Positions 1 to 9,224 are shown, numbered from the stretch's first letter. The stretch: DNA of 64,000 nt from an uncultured Lachnospiraceae bacterium (GCA_947626285.1 CANQRR010000001.1:85024-149023), one strand, 5' to 3'. Notes: generated from the letters alone by a model not told the origin. Program-made: numbers and translations.

Positions 1-739
1 GGTCGAGCAGGTCTCGCACGGTCAGCTTCTTTTTCTCCTCACCCTCGATGTCGAGGATGATCTTTCCGTCCATCATCATGATCAGGCGGTTGCCGTGGCG
101 GATCGCGTCTTTCATATTATGCGTGATCATCAGCGTTGTCAGATGGTCGCGGTTCACGATCATATCGGTGATCTCAAGCACCTTGGCAGCTGTCTTCGGG
201 TCGAGCGCAGCCGTGTGCTCGTCGAGCAGCAGAAGCTTCGGCTTCTTGAGCGTCGCCATCAAAAGCGTCAGCGCCTGGCGCTGTCCGCCGGAGAGCAGGC
301 CGACCTTTGAGGTCAGACGGTCCTCCAGTCCAAGTCCCAGGATCTTCAACAATTCCCGGTATTCCTCACGCTCCCCGGCGGTGATGCCGGATTTCAGGAG
401 ACGCCGCTTTCCACGGCGTTTCGCCAGCGCGAGGTTTTCCTCGATGCCCATCGTGGCGGCTGTGCCGGTCATCGGGTCCTGGAAGACGCGTCCGAGATAG
501 ATCGCGCGTTTGTGTTCCGGGAGCTTTGTCACGTCAATGCCGTCGATCAGGATCTGCCCTTCGTCGACCAGCCAGGTGCCGGCCACGGCGTTGAGCATTG
601 TGGATTTCCCGGCGCCGTTGCCGCCGATCACAGTGACGAATTCCCCCTCTTTGATACTTAAGGAGAGTCCGTTCAACGCGGTCTTTTCATTGATCGTTCC
701 GGGATTAAAGGTCTTGTAAAGATTTTTCAGCTCAAGCAT
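1..739 (-). CDS. ABC transporter ATP-binding protein (TrpXYZ-type importer), 3' end cut by window edge
   Basis: ATPase of an importer of the tryptophan/tyrosine-type family (COG1101 class), energising uptake from the cytoplasmic face. About 246 codons are visible. Walker A reads GGNGAGKS, the signature is LLSGGQRQAL, and Walker B continues into LLLLDEHTAALDP, the DEHTAALDP form being typical of this family. The start ATG at 739 overlaps the end of the upstream permease gene by 8 bases, so the two are translationally coupled. The C-terminus lies outside the window. Ligand specificity cannot be read from the ATPase. Confidence 0.9.
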   Translation of the reverse strand, partial: MLELKNLYKTFNPGTINEKTALNGLSLSIKEGEFVTVIGGNGAGKSTMLNAVAGTWLVDEGQILIDGIDVTKLPEHKRAIYLGRVFQDPMTGTAATMGIEENLALAKRRGKRRLLKSGITAGEREEYRELLKILGLGLEDRLTSKVGLLSGGQRQALTLLMATLKKPKLLLLDEHTAALDPKTAAKVLEITDMIVNRDHLTTLMITHNMKDAIRHGNRLIMMMDGKIILDIEGEEKKKLTVRDLLD

Positions 740-1658
740 TGGCGTTTCCTCCCTTCTTCACCGGTTTCGAGAAATATCTGCTCTTCCAATACGGGAAGGC
801 CAGGAAGACTGCCACGACGAGCGCGGACAGAAGTTTCAGCAGGTCGGTGTCGATGCCCATCCAGATGACGACCTGGAGCACCAGGTAGTAGAGGATGGAG
901 CCGAGCGCCACGCTTAAGAGACGCAGGGCGAAGTTGTGGAAGATGTGTCCGAAGATCGCTTCGCCGATGATGACGGCGGCCAGTCCGATGACGATCGCGC
1001 CGCGTCCCATGTTGACATCCGCGAATCCCTGATACTGCGCCAGCAGCGCGCTGGAGAAAGCGACCAGCCCGTTCGAGAGCATCAGACCGAGCACTTTGTT
1101 GAAATTCGTGTTGATACCCTGCGCGCGGGACATGTTCGGGTTGCAGCCGGTCGCGCGCAGCGAGCAGCCAAGTTCCGTGCCGAAGAACCAGTACAGAAGC
1201 GCGATCAGAACGATGATGATGACCGCGACGATGAAGATCGTGTTCTGCCAGAACGGTACACCCCGGATGTAGCGCAGCGAGACCAGGAGGTTGTAGTTGC
1301 TCACGTTGATCGCCTGGTTCGCTTTACCCATGATCTTCAGGTTGATCGAGTAGAGCGAGAGCTGTGTGAGAATGCCGGAAAGAATGGCCGGGATTCCCAT
1401 GAAAGTGTGGAAGATGCCGGTCATCAGTCCGGCGAGCATTCCGACGCCTGTGGCTGCCAGCATCGCCGGCCACACGCCCCAGCCGGCCATCATGAGCATG
1501 ACGCACACGGCGCCGCCGGTGCACATCGTGCCGTCTACGGTCAGATCCGCGACATCCAGGATGCGGAACGTTAAGTAGACGCCGATCGCCATGATACCCC
1601 AGATCAGTCCCTGTGCGGCTGCGCCCGGCATCGCGTTGATGAGATTCATAATATTCAT
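732..1658 (-). CDS. ABC transporter permease (TrpY-type, COG4120 class)
   Basis: Membrane permease of 308 residues with about eight to nine hydrophobic segments, of the branched-chain-like permease fold. The conserved loop LGCSLRATGCNPNMSRAQGI (residues about 165-185) matches this family, and the gene sits between its binding protein and ATPase. The ATG at 1658 has a GGAGG ribosome site 6 bases upstream. It overlaps the ATPase start by 8 bases. Expression probably depends on read-through of the hairpin at 1754-1784. The ligand is probably an aromatic amino acid or related compound, by family analogy only. Confidence 0.88.
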   Translation of the reverse strand: MNIMNLINAMPGAAAQGLIWGIMAIGVYLTFRILDVADLTVDGTMCTGGAVCVMLMMAGWGVWPAMLAATGVGMLAGLMTGIFHTFMGIPAILSGILTQLSLYSINLKIMGKANQAINVSNYNLLVSLRYIRGVPFWQNTIFIVAVIIIVLIALLYWFFGTELGCSLRATGCNPNMSRAQGINTNFNKVLGLMLSNGLVAFSSALLAQYQGFADVNMGRGAIVIGLAAVIIGEAIFGHIFHNFALRLLSVALGSILYYLVLQVVIWMGIDTDLLKLLSALVVAVFLAFPYWKSRYFSKPVKKGGNANA

Positions 1659-1753
1659 GTCAATCCTCCGTAATTGTCCAGACAGCCCTGCTTCTTTGCG
1701 GCACAGAGCGTGGATACAGGAAAGCGGACAGGCGCCTGTCCGTTTCTAAAACA

Positions 1754-1784
1754 ACAGCGAGAGAGGAACATCCTTTCCCGCTGT
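1754..1784 (-). terminator. Intercistronic hairpin between binding protein and permease
   Basis: ACAGCG...CGCTGT arms with mostly complementary inner bases, followed on the minus strand by TTGTTTTAG. It probably acts as a partial terminator, giving more binding protein than membrane components. An additional perfect 18-bp palindrome (CGGACAGGCGCCTGTCCG) lies just downstream at 1725-1742. Confidence 0.55.
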
Positions 1785-1818
1785 CGTTTATGTGAAGTGG
1801 TAAATTTGTCCGTATGAA

Positions 1819-2805
1819 TTATGCCTCAGTCTCAGACTCAGCTTCCTCAGCAGCCTCGATCGCTACATAGTCGTCCGGGATGGTAACGCCCAGTTCCTCG
1901 CAGAGCGTAGCGTTGTACTTCTTCGTGAACTGAGGAGCGTACTCGATCGGCATCTCCTCTACCTTGGACTCGCCGGTCAGAATCTTGGCCGCCATCTTGC
2001 CGGTCGCAACGCCGAGGTCATAGTAGTCGATGGAAAGAGTCGCAACGCCGCAGCCCGCGCAGATGCCTTCCTCGCCTGCGATGATCGGAACGCCTGCCGG
2101 TACGCAGATGTTGGAGATGATCTCGGTATTGGAAGCAGCCGTGTTGTCGGTCGGAACATACATAACGTCGCTCTCGTCCGCAGCCGTCGTGCAGACAGCG
2201 CTCAGATCGTTGGAATCCGAAAATGCATACTGCTTGCAGGTGTAGCCGAGCTCCTCGAGAGCAGCCTGTACCGTGTCTACCTGGTACTGAGAATTCGCCT
2301 CGGCGGAACAGTACAGAAGACCGACGTTCTTTGCATCCGGGAACAGCTCATTGAGCATTGCTGCCTGCTCGTCAAGCGGAGCCAGGTCGGAAGTGCCGGA
2401 GATGTTCGTGCCTACGGTGCCGCTGAAGTCCTCGATGCCGAGCGCCACGCCGTACTCGGTAACGGATGTGCCGAGGATCGGGATCGTGTCGGTAGCAGCC
2501 TGCGCGGCCTGCAGAGCCGGGGTAGCGTTTGCAAGGATCAGGTCAACGTTGTTCGATACGAAACTGTTAACGATCGTGGAGCAGGTATTGGAATCGCCCT
2601 GCGCGTTCTGCTCGTCAAAGGTGACCGCATCGCCGAGCTCCTCGGTGAGGGCGTCTTTGAAGCCCTGGGTAGCGGCGTCAAGCGCAACGTGCTGAACAAG
2701 CTGGCAGATACCTACGTTATAAGTTTCTTCTGCGCTTACATTCATTCCTACGATGCTTCCAGCCATAACCGCAGAAAGCACAACAGCAGCAACTTGTTTT
2801 TTCAT
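1819..2805 (-). CDS. ABC transporter substrate-binding protein (TrpX-type, COG2984 class)
   Basis: Secreted or anchored binding protein of 328 residues. The N-terminus MKKQVAAVVLSAVMAG... is a signal peptide with likely cleavage after VSA; no lipobox cysteine is seen, which is unusual for a Gram-positive binding protein. The start at 2805 is chosen because GAGGAGG lies 8 bases upstream; the in-frame extension to 2934 crosses the promoter. The mature part shows the two-lobed type I pattern (VGICQLVQH, ILANATPALQA, VGLLYCSAEANS). The C-terminus is acidic (EAAEEAESETEA). It is the first gene of the minus-strand operon. Confidence 0.88.
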   Translation of the reverse strand: MKKQVAAVVLSAVMAGSIVGMNVSAEETYNVGICQLVQHVALDAATQGFKDALTEELGDAVTFDEQNAQGDSNTCSTIVNSFVSNNVDLILANATPALQAAQAATDTIPILGTSVTEYGVALGIEDFSGTVGTNISGTSDLAPLDEQAAMLNELFPDAKNVGLLYCSAEANSQYQVDTVQAALEELGYTCKQYAFSDSNDLSAVCTTAADESDVMYVPTDNTAASNTEIISNICVPAGVPIIAGEEGICAGCGVATLSIDYYDLGVATGKMAAKILTGESKVEEMPIEYAPQFTKKYNATLCEELGVTIPDDYVAIEAAEEAESETEA

Positions 2806-2883
2806 TGTGTTATCCTCCTCAAAAAATATGTACATAATAGATGTCGACAGAAGACGGAATCCCGCCTGTCCGCGAACGTTTGT

Positions 2884-2912
2884 ATTATATCGCTTTAAAG
2901 CAAAGAAGTCAA
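2884..2912 (-). promoter_or_regulatory. SigA-type promoter of the TrpX-like operon
   Basis: TTGACT (2907-2912) and TATAAT (2884-2889) separated by 17 bases, about 80 bases upstream of the binding-protein ATG. Close to consensus. Confidence 0.8.
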
Positions 2913-2933
2913 TACGAACAAACCAAAAATGCA

Positions 2934-2972
2934 TATGTTAAAATATGTTAAAAATATGTTAAAATATATTTA
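2934..2972. repeat. AT-rich iterated ATATGTTAAAA motif between divergent promoters
   Basis: Three near-identical copies of ATATGTTAAAA in a row between the -35 boxes of two divergent promoters. They could act as UP elements or protein-binding sites; function is inferred from position only. Confidence 0.45.
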
Positions 2973-2980
2973 AATAAATA

Positions 2981-3009
2981 TTGAATATAGAGAGGGGATA
3001 TGATAAAAT
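2981..3009 (+). promoter_or_regulatory. SigA-type promoter of the LRR/Ig-like surface protein
   Basis: TTGAAT (2981-2986), 17-base spacer, TAAAAT (3004-3009); predicted leader of about 50 bases before the ATG at 3068. Confidence 0.6.
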
Positions 3010-3067
3010 CAAATCAAAGCGAATGTATCTGAATGAATATTCGGGGAGAAAGGGGAGCAGATCTATT

Positions 3068-4639
3068 ATGAGACAAAAGAGATACAGGTGGAGCCTTCTG
3101 GTGTTGATGACAGCTATGTTGCTGTTTGGCACAATGGCGGTGCAGGCAAGTGAAACAGAAAAGCAGCCGGAAACACAGCCAGAAACACAGCAGACAGGAC
3201 CGGCAGAGATCGCCCGGGCCAAGTGTGGCCTTACCGCAACGGGAGTGCTTACCGCGGACGGAGTTCTTACCGTGACAGGCAGTGGAAAAGTGGATGATTG
3301 TAAAACTACGCAGAGCTGGTTTTACAGTTACAGAAATCAGATCACTAAGATCGTGATCGGATCCGGCATTACCAAGATCGGAGAGTATGCGTTTGAGGGG
3401 ACGGCATGTCGGGAGCTGGTGATCGGTCCGGACGTCGAGGCGATCAGAACCCGTGCATTCTGGAAGTCTCCTTATCTGCAGAGCGTCACGATACCGGACA
3501 AAGTCAGACGGATCGGTCCGGGAGCGTTTCGGGAGAGCGGAGTGGCGAGCTGCGTGCTTGGCAAGGGGCTCGAGACGATCGGGGACTACGCGTTTTATAA
3601 GACGCCGCTGGCTTCAGTTGCGATCCCGGAGAGCGTCAAGACGATTGGACAGCGGGCGTTTCTGGATACTCCGCTTACCAATGTGACGATCCCGCGAAAT
3701 GTTACTACGATCAGAACGCATGCGTTCGGCAGCGTCAACGCAATAATTTATAGTCCGAATGTCGCATTTGAGGCTAACGCGTTTGGAAGCGGATCGGCGC
3801 TTACAGTCCTGGAAGGTTCAGCCACGGAAATAAATGCCAAAAACAGAGGTTTTACCGTCAATTGCTTTGAATGCAGACTGGCGGACGGTACTCCTCTGCC
3901 CAAACACGACAGCCTGGATGCCGGAAGAGTCACCAAAGAGCCTACCTGTACTGCGCAGGGGGAGAAGACTTATACCTGTTCCAGGTGCGGTAAGACAGTA
4001 GTCGAGTATCTTCCGATGGTGCCGCACACCTACGGGGAGTGGACAGTCGTGTCGCAGGCGACGATTTCTGAGAAAGGACTTCGCAGCAGGCTGTGTACGG
4101 TGTGCAGACATATGGAAGTGGAAGATCTGGCGAAAGTTCAGCCCACGCTCGCATTAAATTCGGATCAGGTGGTGCTGAACGCAGGCGGAAGCTATAAGCT
4201 TAAGGTGACCGTAAAGAGCCCCGGAGATTATGTCGCGAAGTGGACGAGTTCCAATAAGAAGGTTGCCACAGTGACCTCCGGCGGAAAAATCAAGGCAAAG
4301 GCGCCCGGGAAGACCACGATCAAGGTCAAGATGGACAGCGGGCTGAGCGCGAAAGTGAAGGTGACCGTCCAGAAGGCCGGTACCACGAGCCTCAAGGTCT
4401 CGGCCAAAGGGGCGAAGCTGACAGGCAAGAAGGTCACCGTAAAGGCGAAAAAGTCGTTTACGCTGGTGGCGAAAGTGAAGCCGTCAAATTCAACGGACAA
4501 AGTGAAGTTCTCGTCGTCCAACAAGAAGGTAGCGACGGTGTCTTTCAGCGGAAAAGTGACCGCTAAAAAGAAAGGAAGGACGAAGATCACCGTCAAGTCG
4601 GGCAAGATCAAGACGACGATCACTGTCACGGTAAAATAG
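3068..4639 (+). CDS. Secreted BspA-type leucine-rich-repeat protein with Ig-like (BIG2) repeats
   Basis: 523 residues from the ATG at 3068 (AAAGGGG upstream; the longer frame starts inside the promoter). An N-terminal signal peptide ends near VQASETEK. Residues about 80-235 are BspA/LRR_5-type repeats built on units like 'ESVKTIGQRAFLDTPLTNVTIP'-style beta turns. Next comes a Cys pair region (CTAQGEKTYTCSRCGK and LCTVC), possibly metal-binding. The C-terminal ~160 residues hold two lysine-rich BIG2 domains, each with a SSNKKVATV motif. No LPXTG or membrane anchor is seen, so it is either released or held by charge. Adhesion is a plausible role, not shown. Confidence 0.82.
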   Translation: MRQKRYRWSLLVLMTAMLLFGTMAVQASETEKQPETQPETQQTGPAEIARAKCGLTATGVLTADGVLTVTGSGKVDDCKTTQSWFYSYRNQITKIVIGSGITKIGEYAFEGTACRELVIGPDVEAIRTRAFWKSPYLQSVTIPDKVRRIGPGAFRESGVASCVLGKGLETIGDYAFYKTPLASVAIPESVKTIGQRAFLDTPLTNVTIPRNVTTIRTHAFGSVNAIIYSPNVAFEANAFGSGSALTVLEGSATEINAKNRGFTVNCFECRLADGTPLPKHDSLDAGRVTKEPTCTAQGEKTYTCSRCGKTVVEYLPMVPHTYGEWTVVSQATISEKGLRSRLCTVCRHMEVEDLAKVQPTLALNSDQVVLNAGGSYKLKVTVKSPGDYVAKWTSSNKKVATVTSGGKIKAKAPGKTTIKVKMDSGLSAKVKVTVQKAGTTSLKVSAKGAKLTGKKVTVKAKKSFTLVAKVKPSNSTDKVKFSSSNKKVATVSFSGKVTAKKKGRTKITVKSGKIKTTITVTVK

Positions 4640-4665
4640 GACCGCGGCAGCAGACGGATCAACAG

Positions 4666-4705
4666 GAGGATATCCCGGAGATTTTTTCGGGGTATCCTCA
4701 TTTTA
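4666..4705 (+). terminator. Rho-independent terminator of the LRR/Ig-like gene
   Basis: GAGGATA/TATCCTC stem with an inner CCCG/CGGG section, followed by ATTTTATG. Confidence 0.7.
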
Positions 4706-4835
4706 TGTGATAGGAAAGTTCGCCATCCGGCAGATTCTTGCGCCGCAGGGAACACGGGGCCGCGGTCAAGGCGCAGAGGCACACTTTTGCGGTTGCCGCG
4801 TATAATACGGTGAAGAAAGTGCGGACAGAGGCAAT

Positions 4836-5675
4836 ATGGCAAAACTAATTCTTGACGCGGGGCACGGCGGAGCGGATCCGGGCGCCGTGCACAACGGGAG
4901 ACAGGAGAAGGACGATGTGCTGCGGCTTGCGCTGGCAGTGGGAGAACGGCTGGAGAAGAACGGCGTGGAGGTGGCGTACACGCGAACGGAGGACGTGTAC
5001 GACAGTCCATTTGAGAAGGCGCAGATCGCGAACCGAGGGGGAGGCGATTTTTTTGTTTCCTTTCACAGAAATTCCAGTCCGGAGCCAAACCAGTATTCCG
5101 GGGTGGAGACTCTGGTCTATGATCAGGAGGGACAGAAGATCGCGCTTGCGGAGACGATCAACAGCGCGCTGGAGCGGGTCGGCTTCCGCAATCTGGGCGT
5201 GCAGGAACGGCCGGGGCTTGTGGTGCTGCGCAAGACCGGCATGCCGGCGGTGCTCGTGGAGGCCGGATTTCTGAACACGGACGCCGACAACGAACGCTTC
5301 GACCTGCAGTTTGACGATATCGCGCAGGCGATCGCGGATGGGATCCTGCGGTTTCTCGGGGTGGGAAGCGCGGACAGACCGAGCGAAGACGCGGTGATTG
5401 TTTCGACCGGAAATGCAGCGATGAGTTCAGCCGGAGATACAGCGATGAGTTCGGTCGGGGATACGGCACTTGGATTGGTCAGTGATGCAGCGATCGGCCC
5501 GGCTGGAGATGCAGCTAGTCTGTTTGGCGGGGAGAGAGAAGAAGACGTGCAGGACGAAGACAGCGGCGAAAAATTATATCGTGTGCAGGTCGGGGCGTTC
5601 CGCAGACTCGACGATGCGGTGCGCCTGGAGAGGCAGCTGCGCGTCCAGGGATATGCTACTTTCATCACCACGTAA
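4836..5675 (+). CDS. N-acetylmuramoyl-L-alanine amidase (Amidase_3) with C-terminal SPOR domain
   Basis: 279 residues. Residues 1-175 are a zinc amidase domain. Expected ligands and catalytic residues are visible: H10 (LDAGHGG), E24, H77 (VSFHRN) and E142 (VEAGF). Residues about 185-225 are a low-complexity linker made of degenerate eight-residue repeats (GDTAMSSV-like). Residues about 245-279 (YRVQVGAFRRLDDAV) are a short SPOR peptidoglycan-binding domain. No signal peptide is seen, unlike most cell-wall amidases, so it may act in the mother cell during sporulation or need another export route. A TATAAT lies at 4801 but without a good -35 box. Confidence 0.87.
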   Translation: MAKLILDAGHGGADPGAVHNGRQEKDDVLRLALAVGERLEKNGVEVAYTRTEDVYDSPFEKAQIANRGGGDFFVSFHRNSSPEPNQYSGVETLVYDQEGQKIALAETINSALERVGFRNLGVQERPGLVVLRKTGMPAVLVEAGFLNTDADNERFDLQFDDIAQAIADGILRFLGVGSADRPSEDAVIVSTGNAAMSSAGDTAMSSVGDTALGLVSDAAIGPAGDAASLFGGEREEDVQDEDSGEKLYRVQVGAFRRLDDAVRLERQLRVQGYATFITT

Positions 5676-5767
5676 AATATACTTTTGTTTTTCCGGCAAA
5701 AGTGATATACTTTACGCAAAGACAACGAGCCGTGCACAGCGCTCAATTATACGAAAAGAGAAAACGT

Positions 5768-6970
5768 ATGGACACAAACAATCTGCCCCGGATCGCGGAG
5801 CCGCTTCTTGCATGGTTTTCGGAAAACGCCCGGGTGCTTCCGTGGCGGGAGCATCCGAGCCCTTACTTTGTGTGGGTGTCGGAGATCATGCTTCAGCAGA
5901 CGCGGGTCGAGGCGGTCAAGCCTTACTTTGCGCGCTTTACGGAAGCCTTGCCGGATGTGGAGGCCCTGGCGGCCTGTCCGGAGGAGCGGCTTTTGAAGCT
6001 CTGGGAGGGGCTCGGCTATTACAACCGCGTACGAAACATGCAGAGGGCTGCGCAGCTCGTGGCGCGGGAATACGGCGGAGAGCTGCCGTATACTTATGAG
6101 GAGCTGCTGAAACTCCCGGGGATCGGGAGCTACACGGCGGGGGCGATCGCCTCGATCGCTCACGGACAGGCAGTTCCGGCGGTGGATGGGAACGTGCTCC
6201 GCGTGATTAGCCGTATCTGCGGCAGCGAGGAGGACATTTCGAAGCAGTCGGTCCGCATACAGATGGAACAAGAGCTGCACGCGGTGATGCCGCAGGATCG
6301 ACCGGGCGCGTACAACCAGGCGCTGATGGAGCTTGGGGCGACGGTCTGCCTCCCGAACGGGACGCCGGACTGCGAGTCATGTCCGGTGCGGGAGTTCTGT
6401 TACGCGAAGCAGGCCGGCAGGCAGATGGAGCTTCCGGTCAAAGCCGCGAAGAAAGCGCGCCGCATCGAGGAGCGGACGGTGCTTGTGATCCGGGACGACC
6501 GCTGTGCAGCCGTGCGGCGACGCCCGGAGAAAGGACTGCTCGCGGGTCTGTATGAGCTGCCGAACTGCGAAGGACATCTGACGCAGGACGAGGCGCTCGC
6601 GGCGGTGAAGGGCTATGGGTTCCGGCCGATCCGCATTCTGCCGCTCGCCCCTGCGAAGCATATTTTCAGCCACATTGAATGGCGTATGATCGGTTACATG
6701 GTGCTCGTGGAGGAGCAGCCCGGATGGGCGCAGGCAGAGAGACCGCAGCAGGACGGAATGAAGGACGGAACGCAGACTGAAATGCAGACCGGGACTGAGG
6801 ATGGAGGAACGCTTCTGTTTGTAGAGACTGCGCGCACGCAGCGCGAATATCCGATTCCGGCGGCGTTCGCGGCGTATGCGAAATATCTCAGCATACGTCT
6901 GGGACAGGAGAGATACAGCACAGATCAGGCCGGAGCTGAAGCGCCTTCTGCCGAGGCCGCAAAAGTGTGA
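5768..6970 (+). CDS. mutY: A/G-specific adenine glycosylase MutY
   Basis: 400 residues; removes A opposite 8-oxoG. The start at 5768 begins MDTNNLPRIA; the longer frame has no ribosome site. The HhH-GPD domain spans about 20-185 with catalytic E39 (SEIMLQQT), the helix-hairpin-helix LPGIGSYTAG and D140 (VDGNV). The 4Fe-4S cysteines are C194, C202, C205 and C211, spaced x7-x2-x5 rather than the E. coli x6-x2-x5. The C-terminal NUDIX-like 8-oxoG recognition domain (about 230-370) carries a polar insertion (about 325-355, rich in Q, T, G, D). The last bases approach a glycosyltransferase gene within 31 bases, probably one transcript. Confidence 0.93.
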   Translation: MDTNNLPRIAEPLLAWFSENARVLPWREHPSPYFVWVSEIMLQQTRVEAVKPYFARFTEALPDVEALAACPEERLLKLWEGLGYYNRVRNMQRAAQLVAREYGGELPYTYEELLKLPGIGSYTAGAIASIAHGQAVPAVDGNVLRVISRICGSEEDISKQSVRIQMEQELHAVMPQDRPGAYNQALMELGATVCLPNGTPDCESCPVREFCYAKQAGRQMELPVKAAKKARRIEERTVLVIRDDRCAAVRRRPEKGLLAGLYELPNCEGHLTQDEALAAVKGYGFRPIRILPLAPAKHIFSHIEWRMIGYMVLVEEQPGWAQAERPQQDGMKDGTQTEMQTGTEDGGTLLFVETARTQREYPIPAAFAAYAKYLSIRLGQERYSTDQAGAEAPSAEAAKV

Positions 6971-7001
6971 TTCAGAACACAAGGAGATTGAGGATTTGAA
7001 A

Positions 7002-8024
7002 ATGAAGATTTTGACGGTGGCGATTCCCTGCTACAATTCAGAAAGCTACATGGAGAAATGTATCCAGACCATTCTTCCGGTGGGGGAGGACGTGGAGATC
7101 CTGATCGTGGACGACGGTTCGACGAAGGACCGGACGCCCCAGATCGCGGATGAGTATGCGGCAAAGTATCCGTCCCAGATCCGTGTGATACACCAGGAGA
7201 ACGGCGGGCATGGCGAGGCGGTCAACACCGGACTGCGGAACGCCACCGGATCGTACTACAAGGTCGTGGACAGCGACGACTGGGTGAACACCAGGGGACT
7301 TGCGCAGATCGTGAAGCGGCTGAAGGAGCTGGAGGCGGAGGGCGGCGTGGACATGCTGCTCGCCAATTTCGTCTATGACAAGGTCGGCGCGCTGCACAAG
7401 AAGCTGATGCGCTTCAAGAACGTGTTCCCGCGGAATGAAGTCTTTGACTGGGACGCGATGCGCTATATGCGGCTCACGCAGTACATCCTGATGCACAACA
7501 TCATCTACCGCACCGATCTGCTGCGGCAGTGCGGGCTGGAGCTTCCGAAGCACACGTTCTATGTGGATAATATTTTCGCGTTCCAGCCGCTCCCGTACGT
7601 GAAGCGCCTGTACTATATGGACATCAACCTCTATCACTATTTTATCGGAAGAGAGGACCAGTCGGTCAACGAATCCGTGATGATCGGCCGGATCGACCAG
7701 CAGATCCGCGTCAACAAGATCATGATCGACGAGATGGCGGCGCAGGATTTCACGGACAAGAGCGCGCGCCTGAAGCGGTATATGACGATCTACCTGAAAA
7801 ACGTCACGACGGTGACGTCGATCATGCTGATCATCTCCGGCACGGACGAAGCGCTGGCGAAGAAGAAGGACGTCTGGGCATACTTAAAAGAGAAGGACCG
7901 CAGGCTGTACCGGACGATTCGCTGGGGACTGTTCGGTATTGTGATGAACCTGCCCGGAAAGATCGGCAGGAAGGGCTCTGTGCTCGCTTATAAGCTGGCG
8001 CAGAAGATCGTTGGTTTTAACTAA
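7002..8024 (+). CDS. Family 2 glycosyltransferase
   Basis: 340 residues, cytoplasmic GT-A fold enzyme using a nucleotide sugar. Visible motifs: VAIPCYNSE at the N-terminus, IVDDGSTKDRT (35-45), NGGHGEAVNTG, and the metal-binding DSDDW at 90-93. No transmembrane helix, so the acceptor is soluble or the enzyme is peripheral. ATG at 7002 has GAGG 8 bases upstream; a TTG at 6996 with AAGGAG 9 bases upstream is an equally possible start adding two residues. The acceptor is unknown; wall or capsule polymer synthesis is only a guess from family. Confidence 0.85.
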   Translation: MKILTVAIPCYNSESYMEKCIQTILPVGEDVEILIVDDGSTKDRTPQIADEYAAKYPSQIRVIHQENGGHGEAVNTGLRNATGSYYKVVDSDDWVNTRGLAQIVKRLKELEAEGGVDMLLANFVYDKVGALHKKLMRFKNVFPRNEVFDWDAMRYMRLTQYILMHNIIYRTDLLRQCGLELPKHTFYVDNIFAFQPLPYVKRLYYMDINLYHYFIGREDQSVNESVMIGRIDQQIRVNKIMIDEMAAQDFTDKSARLKRYMTIYLKNVTTVTSIMLIISGTDEALAKKKDVWAYLKEKDRRLYRTIRWGLFGIVMNLPGKIGRKGSVLAYKLAQKIVGFN

Positions 8025-8115
8025 GAAGCGATCGCGGCAGGACAGGGGGCTTTGAGGATTCACCTTCGTTCGCGCCGCGGAACGATCTGCGATTCTGAAA
8101 GATGGGAGAGAACCT

Positions 8116-9171
8116 GTGGACTTTCTGCGATTTCTTGAGGGTATCCGGACGCCTGCGCTGACGCAGTTCATGTCCGCGATCACATACTTTGGTTCGGAGC
8201 TTTTTTTCCTGGCGTTTGCGGTGATCGTGTTCTGGTGCGTCAGCAAACGGGGCGGCTATTATATTCTGCTGGTCGGTTTTCTGGGGACGGCCTGCAACCA
8301 GTTCATGAAGATCTGGTTTCGAATCCCACGGCCGTGGATGCTGGATCCGGAATTTCATGTGGTCGAGAGCGCGAGGGCGGGCGCCGGAGGCTATTCGTTC
8401 CCGTCCGGGCACACGCAGAGCATCGTTGGATCGATGGCCTGTGTGCTGTCGCTATGCACCGCCGGGAGCGGTGAATTGGCGGAGGGCGCACACAAGACGA
8501 GTGTGGACAGCAGCGATGAGCGGACGGAAGGTGCGCGCAAGCGGAGCGCGAGCGGCAGAGGAATGAATGACAGTTGCGGCCGGCTGCAGCGGAAACGAAG
8601 ATGGATCCGCGTGATCGCGGTCGCACTGATGCTTCTTGTACCGTTTTCACGGATGTATCTGGGCTGCCACACGCCGCTGGATGTGGGCGTGGCGTTTGCA
8701 CTGGCGTTGCTGCTGGCCGTATGCTTCCAGGGCGTGGCGCGGGACGACGAGCGGGGCAGGCGTATGCTGTGGGTACTTCTGGTAATTTCCCTGCTGGTCA
8801 GCGCGGCGTATCTTGCATTTGTGGCGTTCTATCGTTTTCCGGCGGATGTGGATGCGCAAAATCTCGCCGAGGCGACAAAGAACGCGTATCTTTTGTTCGG
8901 CTGTTTTCTGGGAATCATTTTGACGAAGATATTGGATGATCGCTATATTCATTTCGAGGTGGAGGCGGTCTGGTGGGCGCAGATCCTCAAGGTCGTGCTG
9001 GGGACGGCGTTGCTGCTGGCGATCCGCGCGGGATTAAAAGCTCCGCTGGGCGCGGTGCTGCCGGAGCAGATCTCGACGGCAGTTCGCTATTTTCTGATGG
9101 TGGTGTTCGCGGGCGCGGTGTGGCCGCTGACGTTTCGCTGGTTTGCGCGGTTGGGGAAGGACGTCGAATGA
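8116..9171 (+). CDS. PAP2-family membrane phosphatase
   Basis: 351 residues, GTG start at 8116 with GGGAGAG upstream. Integral membrane lipid phosphatase of the PAP2 superfamily, with all three motifs: K65...RP (72-73), PSGH (96-99) and SR-to-H (SRMYLGCHTPLDV, 178-190). The expected role is dephosphorylation of a lipid such as undecaprenyl diphosphate or phosphatidate at the membrane face. Between the second and third motifs, residues about 115-162 form an unusual hydrophilic, Ser/Arg/Glu-rich insertion not expected in the compact PAP2 fold. At least six hydrophobic segments. Confidence 0.87.
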   Translation: MDFLRFLEGIRTPALTQFMSAITYFGSELFFLAFAVIVFWCVSKRGGYYILLVGFLGTACNQFMKIWFRIPRPWMLDPEFHVVESARAGAGGYSFPSGHTQSIVGSMACVLSLCTAGSGELAEGAHKTSVDSSDERTEGARKRSASGRGMNDSCGRLQRKRRWIRVIAVALMLLVPFSRMYLGCHTPLDVGVAFALALLLAVCFQGVARDDERGRRMLWVLLVISLLVSAAYLAFVAFYRFPADVDAQNLAEATKNAYLLFGCFLGIILTKILDDRYIHFEVEAVWWAQILKVVLGTALLLAIRAGLKAPLGAVLPEQISTAVRYFLMVVFAGAVWPLTFRWFARLGKDVE

Positions 9172-9187
9172 GCTGTTTACGACGGCT

Positions 9188-9224
9188 CGCCGCTCTTTCG
9201 TGAGCGGCGGGTTGTTGTTTTTTT
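9188..9224 (+). terminator. Terminator of the PAP2 gene
   Basis: Perfect 8-bp stem CGCCGCTC/GAGCGGCG with six-base loop, then a T-rich tail. The next promoter (9215-9243) starts inside the T tract. Confidence 0.85.

Noticed and set aside
2806..2883. T-box or tryptophan attenuator in the TrpX-like leader
   Set aside because: The leader is only about 75 bases and lacks the T-box sequence and a terminator before the start.
2806..2934. Longer N-terminus of the TrpX-like binding protein
   Set aside because: It would translate through the promoter and ribosome site; the signal peptide begins at 2805.
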